NCBI RefSeq assembly: GCF_900169275.1
Contig: NZ_FXZC01000003.1
Coordinates: forward strand, 1-64,000
DNA length: 64,000 nt
Direction: 5' to 3'
Source of the DNA: Brevibacterium casei CIP 102111
Lineage (GTDB): Bacteria; Actinomycetota; Actinomycetes; Actinomycetales; Brevibacteriaceae
In this document: piece after piece, positions 41,819-51,638 of the stretch
Position numbering within the stretch: the first letter of the stretch is position 1
Layout of the letters: the number at the start of each line of letters is the position of its first letter
Position numbers and translations under genes: made by a program
The notes under the pieces: model-generated
The model's database searches: none
What the model was told of the DNA's origin: nothing
What the model saw: only the letters and a program-made list of their open reading frames with translations

Positions 41819-42486
41819 CAGGACTTCGCCCCGCTTTCGGCGGCCGCACGCAGGAGAGCGTGCGGAGCGACCTCGTCGACGGGCAGGCCGCGGCGGGCCG
41901 CGACTTCCTCGGGACGCTCAAGGTTCTGCAGAGCCTTGATTGCAGCGTGGACGATGTTGATCGCGTTCGACGAACCCAGCGACTTGGACAGGATGTCCTG
42001 GACGCCGGCGGCATCGAGCACGGCGCGGACCGGACCACCGGCGATGACGCCGGTACCCGGAGCGGCCGGGCGGAGCAGGACGACGCCTGCCGCTTCCTCA
42101 CCCTGGACGGGGTGAGGGATCGTCTTCTGGATGCGGGGGACGCGGAAGAAGTTCTTCTTCGCCTCCTCGACACCCTTCGCGATCGCGGCGGGCACTTCCT
42201 TCGCCTTGCCGTAGCCCATGCCGACCATGCCGTCTCCGTCACCGACGACGACGAGGGCGGTGAAGGAGAACCGACGTCCACCCTTGACGACCTTCGACAC
42301 GCGGTTGATCGTGACGACGTGCTCGATGAACTGGCTCTTCTCCTCGCGGTCTCCGCGACCGCCGCGTCCACGGCCTTCGCCGCGTCCGCGACCCTGGCCG
42401 CGTCCGCCGCGGTTGTCACCGCCGCGGCTGTCGCCGCCGCGGTTCTCCGCAGTCTCCTGCGATTCCTTGTTCTCTTCAGTGCTCAT
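41818..42486 (-). CDS. rpsE: 30S ribosomal protein S5 with RG-rich N-terminal extension
   Basis: 222 residues. Residues about 52-210 are canonical S5 ([30 protein letters not shown], then [31 protein letters not shown]). The first 50 residues are an extension made of [13 protein letters not shown] and [19 protein letters not shown] repeats. S5 lies at the mRNA entry channel and helps mRNA unwinding and fidelity. S3 in this genome carries a similar RG-rich tail. It overlaps rplR by 4 nt and rpmD by 1 nt. Confidence 0.97.
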   Translation of the reverse strand: MSTEENKESQETAENRGGDSRGGDNRGGRGQGRGRGEGRGRGGRGDREEKSQFIEHVVTINRVSKVVKGGRRFSFTALVVVGDGDGMVGMGYGKAKEVPAAIAKGVEEAKKNFFRVPRIQKTIPHPVQGEEAAGVVLLRPAAPGTGVIAGGPVRAVLDAAGVQDILSKSLGSSNAINIVHAAIKALQNLERPEEVAARRGLPVDEVAPHALLRAAAESGAKS

Positions 42487-42863
42487 AGGGCCAATCCTCC
42501 TTCACGGGCACCTTCGGCGATGGCCTGCACTCGGCCGTGGTAGGCGTTGCCTCCACGGTCGAACACGACGGCCTCGACGCCGGCTTCCTTGGCGCGCTGA
42601 GCAACCAGCTCGCCGACCTTGCGGGCCTTGCCGGTCTTGTCTGCTTCGAGTGCGCGCAGCTCGGCTTCCATGGTGGACGCCGATGCCAGGGTCTTGCCGA
42701 CGGTGTCGTCGATGACCTGGACGAAGACGTGGCGCGTGGAACGGGTCACTGAGAGACGCGGGCGCTCGGCCGTGCCGCTGACGTGCTTGCGCAGACGAGC
42801 GTGACGACGCTTGCGAGCAGCTGCCCTGCCCTTGCCGTAGCTTTCCTTCTTGCCAAAGGCCAT
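42483..42863 (-). CDS. rplR: 50S ribosomal protein L18
   Basis: 126 residues, typical. [36 protein letters not shown] and the C-terminal [24 protein letters not shown] are diagnostic. It binds 5S rRNA. It starts 2 nt after rplF. Confidence 0.97.
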   Translation of the reverse strand: MAFGKKESYGKGRAAARKRRHARLRKHVSGTAERPRLSVTRSTRHVFVQVIDDTVGKTLASASTMEAELRALEADKTGKARKVGELVAQRAKEAGVEAVVFDRGGNAYHGRVQAIAEGAREGGLAL

Positions 42864-42865
42864 CT

Positions 42866-43402
42866 CTACTTACCAGCCTTTCCGACCTTGCGACGGACGT
42901 TCTCGCCGGCGTAGCGCACACCCTTGCCCTTGTACGGCTCAGGCTTGCGCAGCTTCCGGATGTTCGCAGCGGTCTCGCCGACCAACTGCTTGTCGATGCC
43001 GTGGACGGCCACCTTGTTCTGCCCCTCGACGGTGAACGAGATGCCCTCCGGCGGTTCGACGGTGATCGAGTGGCTGTAGCCGAGAGCGAACTCGAGGTTC
43101 GATCCCTTCGCCTGCACACGGTAGCCGGTGCCGACGATCTCGAGGCCCTTCGAGTAGCCATCGGTGACACCGATGATCATGTTGTTGATCAGGGTGCGGG
43201 ACAGTCCGTGGAGCGAACGCGATTCGCGCTCGTCGTCAGGACGGGCCACGGTCACGACGCCATCCTCGAGCGACACGGTGATCGGCTCGGCGATGGTCAC
43301 GGACAGTTCGCCCTTGGGTCCCTTGACGGCGACATCCTGGCCGTCGATCTTCACCTCGACACCAGAGGGAACGGAGATCGGGTTCTTGCCAATGCGTGAC
43401 AT
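42866..43402 (-). CDS. rplF: 50S ribosomal protein L6
   Basis: 178 residues, two L6 repeats. [17 protein letters not shown] opens the protein and [25 protein letters not shown] closes it with the family signature. It lies near the GTPase-associated centre of the 50S. It lies 17 bp after rpsH. Confidence 0.98.
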   Translation of the reverse strand: MSRIGKNPISVPSGVEVKIDGQDVAVKGPKGELSVTIAEPITVSLEDGVVTVARPDDERESRSLHGLSRTLINNMIIGVTDGYSKGLEIVGTGYRVQAKGSNLEFALGYSHSITVEPPEGISFTVEGQNKVAVHGIDKQLVGETAANIRKLRKPEPYKGKGVRYAGENVRRKVGKAGK

Positions 43403-43419
43403 GCTCTTCTCTCCTTTCC

Positions 43420-43818
43420 TTACCAGACGTAGGCGAGGACTTCCCCACCCACACCCTTCTTGGCGGCCTGTCGATCGGTCAGGAGACCTGAGGACGTCGA
43501 CAGGATGGCGATGCCGAGTCCACCGAGGACCTTCGGCAGGTTGGTCGACTTCGCGTAGACGCGCAGCCCGGGCTTCGACACACGGCGGAGGCCGGCGATC
43601 GAACGCTCACGGTTGGGGCCGAACTTGAGATCGAGGCGAAGGGTCTTCCCGACGGTCGCGTCTTCGACGCTCCACCCGGTGATGTAGCCTTCCTCCTTGA
43701 GGATCTCGGCGATGTTCGACTTCAGCTTCGAGAACGGCATGCTGACGTCCTCGTGGTAAGCCGAGTTGGCGTTGCGCAGACGCGTGAGCATGTCTGCGAC
43801 TGGATCAGTCATTGTCAT
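43420..43818 (-). CDS. rpsH: 30S ribosomal protein S8
   Basis: 132 residues from 43818, the conserved start; the frame continues upstream without homology. [30 protein letters not shown] and the C-terminal [26 protein letters not shown] are diagnostic. It binds 16S helix 21 and in model bacteria autoregulates spc. The 70-bp gap to rplE is too short for rpsN, which often sits here. Confidence 0.98.
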   Translation of the reverse strand: MTMTDPVADMLTRLRNANSAYHEDVSMPFSKLKSNIAEILKEEGYITGWSVEDATVGKTLRLDLKFGPNRERSIAGLRRVSKPGLRVYAKSTNLPKVLGGLGIAILSTSSGLLTDRQAAKKGVGGEVLAYVW

Positions 43819-43888
43819 TGTGGGCTCATGCCCTTCCTCGTTACGGTTTCCGCCCGCGACGTGCGCGCTTGGACCTGCAACGTAGAGA

Positions 43889-44458
43889 TCATTTGGTCTT
43901 GAACGGGAACCCGAGGTGACGCAGCAGAGCACGTCCCTCATCGTCGGTCTTGGCGGTCGTGACGACGGTGATGTCCATACCGCGGACGCGATCGATGCGA
44001 TCCTGGTCGATCTCGTGGAACATCGACTGCTCCGTGAGACCGAAGGTGTAGTTGCCGTTGCCGTCGAACTGACGGTCCGAGAGTCCGCGGAAGTCGCGGA
44101 TGCGCGGAAGCGCCAGGGAGATGACACGGTCGACGAACTCCCACATGCGGGCGCCGCGCATGGTCACGTGCGCACCGATGGGCTGGCCCTCGCGCAGCTT
44201 GAACTGGGCGATCGACTTCTTCGCCCGGGTCACGACCGGCTTCTGGCCGGTGATGAGGGTGAGGTCGTTGATCGCACCTTCGATGAGCTTCGAGTCACGC
44301 GCAGCGTCACCCACACCCATGTTCACGACGACCTTGGTCAGGCCGGGAACCTGCATCGGGTTCGCGTAGTCGAATTCGTCCTGGAGCTTACCGACGATCT
44401 CATCGCGGTAGACCTGCTTGAGGCGCGGCGCCGGACGGTTCGTGCTTGTCTCCGTCAT
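43889..44458 (-). CDS. rplE: 50S ribosomal protein L5
   Basis: 189 residues. [42 protein letters not shown] and the [19 protein letters not shown] C-terminal block are L5 signatures. It contacts 5S rRNA and P-site tRNA. Overlaps the rplX stop by 1 nt. Confidence 0.98.
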   Translation of the reverse strand: MTETSTNRPAPRLKQVYRDEIVGKLQDEFDYANPMQVPGLTKVVVNMGVGDAARDSKLIEGAINDLTLITGQKPVVTRAKKSIAQFKLREGQPIGAHVTMRGARMWEFVDRVISLALPRIRDFRGLSDRQFDGNGNYTFGLTEQSMFHEIDQDRIDRVRGMDITVVTTAKTDDEGRALLRHLGFPFKTK

Positions 44459-44826
44459 CAGATCTCCTCCCCGGTGCGACGCGAGTAGCGGACGCGAACG
44501 GTCTTGGTGCGACCGTCCCGCTCGACCTTCTCCTCGCGGTATCCGACGCGGGTCGGCTTGTTGTCCTTGGGATCAACGAGCGCCACGTTGGACACATGGA
44601 TGGGGGCTTCGTGCGTCTCACGGCCACCGGCGGTGCCGCCGGCCTGAGTCTGGGTTGCCTTCTTGTGCTTGATCACGCGGTTGACGCCCTCGACGAGGAC
44701 GCGGTTGCGCTCGGGGTAGACGGCAAGGACCTTGCCCTGCTTCCCCCGGTCGCCGCCGCGCGACTGACGGGCACCTGCGATCACCTGGACGAGGTCGCCC
44801 TTCTTGATCTTGAGCTTGTTCGCCAT
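44458..44826 (-). CDS. rplX: 50S ribosomal protein L24
   Basis: 122 residues from ATG 44826. [44 protein letters not shown] is the KOW-containing L24 pattern. GTG 44832, overlapping the rplN stop (GTGA), is an alternative start 2 codons longer; GGAGG upstream is compatible with either. L24 initiates 50S assembly. Confidence 0.96.
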   Translation of the reverse strand: MANKLKIKKGDLVQVIAGARQSRGGDRGKQGKVLAVYPERNRVLVEGVNRVIKHKKATQTQAGGTAGGRETHEAPIHVSNVALVDPKDNKPTRVGYREEKVERDGRTKTVRVRYSRRTGEEI

Positions 44827-44828
44827 GC

Positions 44829-45197
44829 TCACAACACCTCCGGTGCCAGGGAGACGATCTTCATGAACTTCTTGTCACGCAATTCGCGTCCCACGGGTCC
44901 GAAGATGCGGGTGCCGCGCGGTTCCCCATCGTTCTTGAGGATGACTGCTGCATTCTCGTCGAACTTGATGTAGGAGCCGTCCGGACGACGGCGTTCCTTG
45001 GCGGTGCGGACGATGACGGCCTTGACGACGTCACCCTTCTTCACATTGCCGCCGGGGATTGCGTCTTTGACGGTGGCCACGATGGTGTCACCGATCGAGG
45101 CGTAGCGCCGACCGGAACCGCCGAGGATCCTGATGGCCAGGATCTCCTTGGCTCCGGTGTTGTCGGCGACTTTGAGTCGCGACTCTTGCTGAATCAC
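44829..45197 (-). CDS. rplN: 50S ribosomal protein L14
   Basis: 122 residues, standard, with GTG start and AGGAGAAAACA upstream. [37 protein letters not shown] and [25 protein letters not shown] are diagnostic. It is the first gene of spc; a 151-bp gap with a terminator separates it from rpsQ. Confidence 0.98.
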   Translation of the reverse strand: MIQQESRLKVADNTGAKEILAIRILGGSGRRYASIGDTIVATVKDAIPGGNVKKGDVVKAVIVRTAKERRRPDGSYIKFDENAAVILKNDGEPRGTRIFGPVGRELRDKKFMKIVSLAPEVL

Positions 45198-45288
45198 TGT
45201 TTTCTCCTGTCGTCGCGCTGGTTCTCACGATGGTGCTGCGAGCCTTGCGGAACGGATTCATTGACATACTCACCCCGTTCCCGGTAGC

Positions 45289-45320
45289 CGCCCATGGTCT
45301 CGCGGACGAGACCATGGGCG
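45289..45320 (-). terminator. Terminator between the S10 and spc operons
   Basis: Perfect 13-bp stem CGCCCATGGTCTC / GAGACCATGGGCG with a 6-nt loop, 28 bp past the rpsQ stop. An spc promoter should lie in the remaining 90 bp before rplN; TATGTC near 45260 is a possible -10. Confidence 0.85.
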
Positions 45321-45348
45321 GGACCAGGAGGGAGGGGCGATGCCGGCT

Positions 45349-45636
45349 TTACTTGGCTCGTTCGACGATCTCGACGAGCCGCCAGCGCTTCGCGGCCGAG
45401 ACCGGCCGCGTTTCGGCCACGACGACGAGGTCGCCGATACCGGCGGTGTTCTCCTCGTCATGAGCCTTGATCTTGACCGACTTGCGCATGACCTTGCCGT
45501 AGAGGCGGTGCTTCATGCGCTCCTCGACCTCGACGACGATGGTCTTGTCCATCTTGTCGGACACGACGTAGCCACGCGCAGTCTTGCGGGAGTTGCGCTC
45601 GGGGGTCGTCGCCTCGGGCTTGGTGGTCTCCGCCAT
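45349..45636 (-). CDS. rpsQ: 30S ribosomal protein S17
   Basis: 95 residues. [58 protein letters not shown] is canonical S17. ATG 45636 overlaps the rpmC stop by 1 nt (TGATG); a GTG one codon earlier is also possible. Last gene of the S10 operon here. Confidence 0.97.
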   Translation of the reverse strand: MAETTKPEATTPERNSRKTARGYVVSDKMDKTIVVEVEERMKHRLYGKVMRKSVKIKAHDEENTAGIGDLVVVAETRPVSAAKRWRLVEIVERAK

Positions 45637-45893
45637 CACTTGTCCTCTTCCTTCGCATCAGCGGGGTTCGGACGGATGTCCAGCTCCCGCTCGTTGAGCA
45701 CGGTGTAGATACGAGCGATGTCGCGACGCACAGCCTTGAGGCGGCCGTGGCTCTCCAGCTGGCCGGTGGCCGACTGGAAACGCAGATTGAACAGCTCGGC
45801 CTTGGCCTTCTTGAGCTCCTCTGCCAGACGCTCGTTGTCGAAACCGTCAAGCGCGTCCATGGACAGGTTCTTCGAACCGATTGCCATGCTCAC
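45636..45893 (-). CDS. rpmC: 50S ribosomal protein L29
   Basis: 85 residues; L29 core is [47 protein letters not shown]. It is slightly longer than the common 65-70, with a short N-terminal ([14 protein letters not shown]) and an acidic C-terminal end. It sits by the nascent-peptide exit. It overlaps rplP by 4 nt. Confidence 0.96.
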   Translation of the reverse strand: MSMAIGSKNLSMDALDGFDNERLAEELKKAKAELFNLRFQSATGQLESHGRLKAVRRDIARIYTVLNERELDIRPNPADAKEEDK

Positions 45894-46306
45894 TCACCAC
45901 CTTCGCGGGCCACGATGCGGGCCTTGAGCGGAAGCTTGTGGATCGCCAGGCGCAGGGCCTCGCGAGCAACTTCCTCGGACACGCCGGCGAGTTCGAACAT
46001 GACCCGACCCGGCTTGACATTGGCGACCCACCACTCGGGAGAGCCCTTACCGGAACCCATGCGGGTCTCGGCGGGCTTCTTCGTCAGCGGTCGGTCAGGG
46101 TAGATGTTGATCCACACCTTGCCACCGCGCTTGATGTAGCGCGTCATGGCAATACGTGCGGCTTCGATCTGCCTGTTGGTGACGTAGGCCGGCTCGAGGG
46201 CCTGGATGCCGTAGTCACCGAAGGCCACCGTCGTGCCACCCTTGGCGGCGCCGCCCCGCTTGGGGTGGTGCTGCTTGCGGTACTTCACTCGACGAGGGAT
46301 CAACAT
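45890..46306 (-). CDS. rplP: 50S ribosomal protein L16
   Basis: 138 residues, standard. [58 protein letters not shown] are signatures. L16 lies near the A-site and peptidyl transferase centre. It lies 3 nt after rpsC. Confidence 0.98.
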   Translation of the reverse strand: MLIPRRVKYRKQHHPKRGGAAKGGTTVAFGDYGIQALEPAYVTNRQIEAARIAMTRYIKRGGKVWINIYPDRPLTKKPAETRMGSGKGSPEWWVANVKPGRVMFELAGVSEEVAREALRLAIHKLPLKARIVAREGGE

Positions 46307-46309
46307 GTC

Positions 46310-47125
46310 TCAGCCCTCCGTTCCGGCCTCAGCCGCGGGGGCCTCGGCGCTGTTCTCAGTGGTACGGGCCGAGTCGTTCCGGCGGGCTCCGCCTTCCTGA
46401 CCGCGGCCACGGCCGCCACGACCGCGTCCACGACCACGCGGGCCGCGGGCAGCAGGAGCCTTCGCCTGCTCGGCGGCAAGCTCCTTGTCGGTCATGTCGC
46501 CCTTGTAGATCCACACCTTGACGCCGATGCGTCCGAAGGTGGTGTGCGCCTCGTGGAATCCGTAGTCGATGTTCGCGCGCAGGGTGTGCAGGGGCACACG
46601 GCCTTCGCGGTAGAACTCCGACCGGCTCATCTCGGCGCCGCCGAGACGACCCGAGCACTGCACGCGGATGCCCTTGGCACCGGCGCGCTGCGCCGACTGG
46701 ATCGCCTTGCGCATCGCACGGCGGAACGCCACACGGCTCGCGAGCTGCTCGGCAACACCCTGAGCGACGAGCTGAGCGTCGATCTCGGGGTTCTTCACCT
46801 CGAGGATGTTGAGCTGGATCTGCTTGCCGGTGAGCTTCTCGAGCTGACCGCGGATGCGGTCGGCTTCGGCGCCGCGACGTCCGATGACGATGCCCGGACG
46901 GGCGGTGTGGATGTCGACGCGGACACGGTCACGGGTGCGCTCGATGTTGACCTTCGAGATGCCGGCCCGCTCGAGGCCCTTGGTCATCATCTGACGGATC
47001 TTGACGTCTTCGAGCACGTAGTCGCTGTAGCGCTGCCCCGGCTTGGTCGAGTCAGCGAACCACTTCGACTTGTGGTCCGTGGTGATTCCGAGTCGGAATC
47101 CGTTCGGATTGATCTTCTGGCCCAT
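46310..47125 (-). CDS. rpsC: 30S ribosomal protein S3 with RG-rich C-terminal tail
   Basis: 271 residues. Canonical S3 to about residue 215 ([27 protein letters not shown] domain with [20 protein letters not shown]). The tail from about 225 is [20 protein letters not shown] then a Ser/Glu/Ala-rich end. S3 forms part of the mRNA entry channel. The tail resembles the S5 N-terminal extension in this genome. It overlaps the rplV stop by 1 nt. Confidence 0.97.
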   Translation of the reverse strand: MGQKINPNGFRLGITTDHKSKWFADSTKPGQRYSDYVLEDVKIRQMMTKGLERAGISKVNIERTRDRVRVDIHTARPGIVIGRRGAEADRIRGQLEKLTGKQIQLNILEVKNPEIDAQLVAQGVAEQLASRVAFRRAMRKAIQSAQRAGAKGIRVQCSGRLGGAEMSRSEFYREGRVPLHTLRANIDYGFHEAHTTFGRIGVKVWIYKGDMTDKELAAEQAKAPAARGPRGRGRGRGGRGRGQEGGARRNDSARTTENSAEAPAAEAGTEG

Positions 47126-47511
47126 TAGCGGTTCCCCTTCCGGCTCTTGCGCTGAGGCAGGTCATCGCCGCTGGCCAGGACCACGGTGACGTGGCTGGTG
47201 CGCTTCTCGATGCGGAACGCACGTCCCTGAGCACGCGGGCGGAACCGCTTCATGGTCGGTCCTTCGTCCACGAACGCCTCCGAGATGACCAGGTCGTTCT
47301 CGTCGAACGCAAGGCCCTCCTCGTCGGCCTTGACACGCGCATTGGCGATGCCCGAGGCGACGAGCTTGTAGATCGGATCGGATGCGGACTGTTCTGCAAA
47401 CTTCAACACTGCAAGTGCTTCGGTCGCCTGCTGACCACGAATGAGGTCGATGACGCGCCGAGCCTTGCGAGGCGTGACGCGCAGGTAACGCGCCTTAGCC
47501 TTGGCTTCCAT
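47125..47511 (-). CDS. rplV: 50S ribosomal protein L22
   Basis: 128 residues. [28 protein letters not shown] and the C-terminal [27 protein letters not shown] are diagnostic. Its beta-hairpin lines the exit tunnel. It lies 40 bp after rpsS. Confidence 0.98.
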   Translation of the reverse strand: MEAKAKARYLRVTPRKARRVIDLIRGQQATEALAVLKFAEQSASDPIYKLVASGIANARVKADEEGLAFDENDLVISEAFVDEGPTMKRFRPRAQGRAFRIEKRTSHVTVVLASGDDLPQRKSRKGNR

Positions 47512-47551
47512 CGCTTCCTTCTCTCTTGTCTAAGATCGAGAGTCCCCCGCC

Positions 47552-47833
47552 TCAGCGGCGGCGACCCTTGCGATCGTCCTTTTCGTGGCCACGGAACGTC
47601 CGTGTGGGTGCGAACTCGCCGAGCTTGTGCCCGACCATCGCTTCAGTGATGAAGACCGGCACGTGCTTGCGTCCGTCGTGAACGGCGATGGTGTGTCCCA
47701 GGAAGTCCGGGATGATCATCGAGCGACGCGACCATGTCTTGATTACGTTCTTGGTGCCCTTTTCGTTCTGACGAGCGACCTTCTGGTACAGGTGCTCATC
47801 GACGAAAGGACCCTTCTTGAGGCTACGAGGCAT
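47552..47833 (-). CDS. rpsS: 30S ribosomal protein S19
   Basis: 93 residues. [67 protein letters not shown] is canonical. It binds the 16S head with S13. It lies 15 bp after rplB. Confidence 0.98.
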   Translation of the reverse strand: MPRSLKKGPFVDEHLYQKVARQNEKGTKNVIKTWSRRSMIIPDFLGHTIAVHDGRKHVPVFITEAMVGHKLGEFAPTRTFRGHEKDDRKGRRR

Positions 47834-47848
47834 AAGTCAGTACTCCAA

Positions 47849-48685
47849 TCAGCGCTTCTTGCCGGTCCGGCGACGGCGCACGATGTACTTGTCGCTCTCT
47901 TTCTTCGGCCGGCGAGTGCGGCCTTCTGGCTGACCCCAAGGGCTGACCGGGTGACGACCACCGGAGGTCTTGCCCTCGCCACCGCCGTGCGGGTGGTCGA
48001 CCGGGTTCATCACAACACCGCGGACGGTCGGGCGCTTGCCCTTCCAGCGCATGCGGCCTGCCTTGCCCCAGTTGATGTTCGACTGCTCGGCGTTGCCGAC
48101 CTCGCCGACCGTGGCACGGCAGCGGGCGTCGACGTTGCGGATCTCGCCCGAAGGCATCCGCAGCTGAGCGAAACGGCCGTACTTCGCGACGAGCTGCACG
48201 GACGAACCGGCAGAGCGGGCGATCTTCGCGCCGCCACCGGGGCGGAGCTCGACGGCGTGGACGACGGTGCCGACCGGGATGTTGCGCAGGGCGAGGTTGT
48301 TGCCCGGCTTGATGTCGGCGCCCGGTCCCGCTTCCACCTGTGCGCCCTGCTTGAGGTTGTGCGGGGCGATGATGTAGCGCTTCTCACCGTCTGCGTAGTG
48401 CAGGAGGGCGATGCGCGCGGTGCGGTTCGGGTCGTATTCGATGTGTGCGACCTTGGCGGGCACGCCGTCCTTGTCATGGCGACGGAAGTCGATGACACGG
48501 TACTGGCGCTTGTGTCCGCCGCCCTGATGGCGGGTGGTCACGCGTCCCTGGTTGTTGCGGCCGCCGCGCTTGGGCAGCGGGCGCAGAAGCGACTTCTCCG
48601 GCGTCGACCGGGTCACTTCGACGAAGTCGGCGACCGAAGAGCCACGGCGGCCCGGGGTCGTCGGCTTGTGCTTGCGGATTCCCAT
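47849..48685 (-). CDS. rplB: 50S ribosomal protein L2
   Basis: 278 residues, standard. [20 protein letters not shown], the RNA-binding domain and the C-terminal [29 protein letters not shown], which carries the conserved His near the peptidyl transferase centre. It lies 30 bp after rplW. Confidence 0.99.
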   Translation of the reverse strand: MGIRKHKPTTPGRRGSSVADFVEVTRSTPEKSLLRPLPKRGGRNNQGRVTTRHQGGGHKRQYRVIDFRRHDKDGVPAKVAHIEYDPNRTARIALLHYADGEKRYIIAPHNLKQGAQVEAGPGADIKPGNNLALRNIPVGTVVHAVELRPGGGAKIARSAGSSVQLVAKYGRFAQLRMPSGEIRNVDARCRATVGEVGNAEQSNINWGKAGRMRWKGKRPTVRGVVMNPVDHPHGGGEGKTSGGRHPVSPWGQPEGRTRRPKKESDKYIVRRRRTGKKR

Positions 48686-48715
48686 GAGTCTTGTCCTTCT
48701 CTGGCGAAGGATCGC

Positions 48716-49015
48716 TTAGAGCGATCCACCGAAGATGTCGATCGATCCGTCCTTGAGGGCGACGATGGCACGCTTGGTGTCCTTGCGCTTCCCCCAGCCG
48801 GTGCGGGTGCGACGGCGCTTGCCCTGACGGTTCAGGGTGTTCACCTTGGCGACCTGCACATCGAAGATCGATTCAATGGCGTTCTTGATCTCGGTCTTGT
48901 TCGAGCGCTGATCGACGATGAAGGTGTACTTGCCTTCGTCCATCAGGCTGTAGGTCTTTTCCGAGACGACCGGCGCGATGATGATGTCGCGCGGATCCTT
49001 GAAGTTGAGACTCAT
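48716..49015 (-). CDS. rplW: 50S ribosomal protein L23
   Basis: 99 residues. [56 protein letters not shown] is the L23 pattern. It is at the exit tunnel and docks trigger factor and SRP. Overlaps rplD by 4 nt. Confidence 0.98.
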   Translation of the reverse strand: MSLNFKDPRDIIIAPVVSEKTYSLMDEGKYTFIVDQRSNKTEIKNAIESIFDVQVAKVNTLNRQGKRRRTRTGWGKRKDTKRAIVALKDGSIDIFGGSL

Positions 49016-49665
49016 GATGCGTCCTCCGAATTGCGGTTTCCGCCCAGGAACGCGGCAAGAGCTGCCTCGGTGAACACGATGTCATCGGCGATCAGCACAT
49101 CGTAGGTGTTGAGCTGATCGGAGGTGAGCACGTGGACGTGGGGCAGGTTGCGCACGCTGAGGTAGGTGACCTCGTCGTCGCGGTCGAGCACCACGAGGGT
49201 GTTCTTCCGGTCGGAGAGGCCGGCGAGCGCGAGCTTCGCCTGCTTGGTCGACGGGGCGTCGCCGGTGATGAGGTTCTTCACGACGAAGACCTGATCGAGG
49301 CGTGCGCGGTCGGAGAGGGCACCGCGCAGGGCGGCGGCCTTCATCTTCTTCGGCGTCCGCTGCGAGTAGTCGCGCGGCACCGGACCGTGCACGATTCCAC
49401 CGCCGTTGTACTGGGGAGCGCGGATCGAACCCTGACGGGCGTTGCCGGTTCCCTTCTGACGGTAGGGCTTGCGACCGCCGCCGCGAACTTCGGAGCGGGT
49501 CTTGGTCTTGTGCGTGCCCTGACGGGCAGCAGCGAGCTGCGCGACGACGACCTGGTGGATGAGCGGCACGTTCGTCTGCACGCCGAAGACCTCGGCAGGC
49601 AGGTCGACCGAGCCGGTCTTCGCACCGGTGGCATCGACGACGTCGACTGTCTTGACATCAGACAT
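49012..49665 (-). CDS. rplD: 50S ribosomal protein L4
   Basis: 217 residues. [54 protein letters not shown] is the tunnel-lining loop region. In E. coli L4 represses the S10 operon; whether it does here is unknown. It lies 5 nt after rplC. Confidence 0.98.
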   Translation of the reverse strand: MSDVKTVDVVDATGAKTGSVDLPAEVFGVQTNVPLIHQVVVAQLAAARQGTHKTKTRSEVRGGGRKPYRQKGTGNARQGSIRAPQYNGGGIVHGPVPRDYSQRTPKKMKAAALRGALSDRARLDQVFVVKNLITGDAPSTKQAKLALAGLSDRKNTLVVLDRDDEVTYLSVRNLPHVHVLTSDQLNTYDVLIADDIVFTEAALAAFLGGNRNSEDAS

Positions 49666-49670
49666 ATCGT

Positions 49671-50345
49671 TCAGGCCTCCTTCGCGGCCGAGCGAACGAG
49701 AACGACGGCGCCCTTGGGGCCGGGAACGGCGCCCTTGATGAGCAGGAAGTTGTTCTCGGGGTCCACGGCGTGGATCGTGAGGTTCTGGGTGGTGTGCTTG
49801 ACGGCACCCATGCGGCCGGCCATGCGCATGCCCTTGAACACGCGACCCGGCGTAGCCGCTCCACCGATCGAACCGGGCTTGCGGTGGTTGCGGTGAGCAC
49901 CGTGCGAGGCGCCGACACCGGCGAAGCCGTGGCGCTTCATGACACCGGCGGTGCCCTTGCCCTTGGTCTTCGCGGTGACGTCGACCTTGACTCCGGCCTC
50001 GAACGTGTCGACACCGAGCTCCTGGCCGAGCGAGTACTCGCCGGCGTCAGCGGTGCGCAGCTCGACGAGGTGGCGACGCGGGGTCACGCCGGCCTTCTCG
50101 AAGTGACCTGCGGTCGGCTTGTTGACCTTGCGCGGGTCGATCTCGCCGAATGCGATCTGCACGGCGGGGTAACCATCGGTTTCCTCGTCGCGGATCTGGG
50201 TGACAACGTTGTTTCCGGTGGCCACAACGGTCACCGGCACGAGCTTGTTCTGCTCATCCCACACCTGGGTCATGCCCAGCTTGGTACCCAGAAGGCCCTT
50301 GACCTTGCGGGTGGTCGGGAGAGCTGAGGAACGAGTGTTCGCCAT
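49671..50345 (-). CDS. rplC: 50S ribosomal protein L3
   Basis: 224 residues. [26 protein letters not shown] and [40 protein letters not shown] are diagnostic; [14 protein letters not shown] is the loop reaching the peptidyl transferase centre. It lies 11 bp after rpsJ. Confidence 0.98.
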   Translation of the reverse strand: MANTRSSALPTTRKVKGLLGTKLGMTQVWDEQNKLVPVTVVATGNNVVTQIRDEETDGYPAVQIAFGEIDPRKVNKPTAGHFEKAGVTPRRHLVELRTADAGEYSLGQELGVDTFEAGVKVDVTAKTKGKGTAGVMKRHGFAGVGASHGAHRNHRKPGSIGGAATPGRVFKGMRMAGRMGAVKHTTQNLTIHAVDPENNFLLIKGAVPGPKGAVVLVRSAAKEA

Positions 50346-50356
50346 TTTTCCCTCCC

Positions 50357-50665
50357 TTAGAGCTTGATCTCGATGTTGACGTCGTCAGCGAGGTCGAGAC
50401 GCATGAGCGAATCGACTGCCTTCGGCGTCGGATCGACGATGTCGATCAGACGCTTGTGCGTGCGCATCTCGAAGTGCTCACGGCTGTCCTTGTACTTGTG
50501 CGGCGAACGGATGACGCAGTACACGTTCTTCTCCGTCGGCAACGGCACGGGGCCCACAACAGTCGCACCAGCGCGAGTGACGGTGTCCACGATCTTGCGT
50601 GCAGCACTGTCGATCACAGCGTGGTCGTACGACTTGAGCCGGATGCGGATCTTCTGTCCCGCCAT
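50357..50665 (-). CDS. rpsJ: 30S ribosomal protein S10
   Basis: 102 residues. [49 protein letters not shown] and the conserved [19 protein letters not shown]. It is a 30S head protein that also joins antitermination complexes as NusE. First gene of the S10 operon, with a long upstream region (50666-51638) free of genes. Confidence 0.98.
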   Translation of the reverse strand: MAGQKIRIRLKSYDHAVIDSAARKIVDTVTRAGATVVGPVPLPTEKNVYCVIRSPHKYKDSREHFEMRTHKRLIDIVDPTPKAVDSLMRLDLADDVNIEIKL

Positions 50666-51164
50666 GGCGTCGTCTCTTTCTTCAGTTCCTTCCGGCCATC
50701 AACCATCACCCGAGAATGCTCGGGCGTGGTCTGTGCCGGCTGACTATGACCGGCCCCCGCGGTCGGGCGTGTCGGCTGTTCCTTGCGGAGAAATCCTTCG
50801 ATTTCCTCGCGCGGTCCGACGGCGCTTCTACTCATTGGCTGCTCGGTCCGAACCCGCAGTGAAGCAGATTCATCGATCCGATAGTGTTCCGGGCTGTTCG
50901 CGGCCGAAGGCCGCAGTGCAGGGGTCAACACCCGAAACGCAACCTGACCATCTTGTCACAGTCCCGGTGTCCCGCGCAATTCCGGGCTTCTCGCTTGTGA
51001 GAGAAGTCTCAGCGAACCACTCCGGCTCCCCGCCGCCGACCCCTCACGAGTGAGAAGGGTCTCAGCCCCGAACTTCTTCCGTCCCGAAGAGCGCAGCTCG
51101 CGCCCGACTGACTCACCAGTCCGCGATGCCTCCGTCGGGGTTCTTTCGGCCCGAAGTCGCGTCT
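50666..51164. other. rpsJ upstream region
   Basis: About 500 bp without a gene, presumably the S10 promoter and leader (minus strand). A CCCGAG-aatg-CTCGGG hairpin lies at 50709-50724, 44 bp before rpsJ, possibly a leader regulatory stem. I could not identify a convincing -10/-35 pair. Confidence 0.4.
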
Positions 51165-51338
51165 GTGGTCGAAGAACCGAGGTGATTGCGCCGAAACCGC
51201 CGATTCGCCTCGGTTTATCGACCACACACGGGTTGGTTCGGCGGTTGCACCTGCCCGAGGCCGTCGTCCTTGACCCGCAAGTGCCGCCCCGCCTAGGCGG
51301 TCGTCCTCCACCCGTACAAGCTGCCCCGCCGAGGTGGT
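51165..51338. repeat. 174-bp direct repeat, copy 1
   Basis: Aligns without gaps to 51405-51578 (offset exactly 240 bp), with roughly ten differences mostly in the first 60 bp. Its left end is an inverted repeat GTGGTCGAAGAACCGAGG / CCTCGGTTTATCGACCAC (51165-51182 and 51208-51225). Its right end holds two REP-like motifs, CCCCGCCTAGGCGG (51287-51300) and CCCCGCCGAGGTGG (51324-51337). No credible gene overlaps. Confidence 0.85.
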
Positions 51339-51404
51339 CCCTCGCTCCCAGCCGGCAGGGCACGCTCCGGTTCCGAAGAATCGCACACCTTCAGGAGTGC
51401 GTTA

Positions 51405-51578
51405 GTGGTCGAAGAACCGTGGAAAATGCGCCGAAATCGCCGATTCGCCTCGGTTCATCGACCACACACGGGTTGGTTCGGCGGTTGCACCTGCCCGAGG
51501 CCGTCGTCCTTGACCCGCAAGTGCCAACCCGCCTAGGCGGTCGTCCTCCACCCGTACAAGCTGCCCCGCCGAGGCGGC
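51405..51578. repeat. 174-bp direct repeat, copy 2
   Basis: Second copy of the element at 51165-51338. The hairpin arms are kept (GTGGTCGAAGAACCG at 51405-51419, CGGTTCATCGACCAC at 51451-51465), while the hairpin's interior has diverged more than the rest. REP-like motifs lie at 51527-51540 and 51564-51577. It ends 61 bp before the ABC ATPase stop. Confidence 0.85.
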
Positions 51579-51638
51579 CTTCCCTCTCGCGACCGGTGCC
51601 GTTCTCATGCTTCGGCGGGGGTGGTGAACTGAGTGCGG

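Noticed and set aside
51402..51608. Short minus-strand frame ending at the second repeat (contains TRVWSMNRGESA)
   Set aside because: A similar peptide appears from the first copy only because the DNA is duplicated; no RBS and no domain. Kept as repeat DNA.
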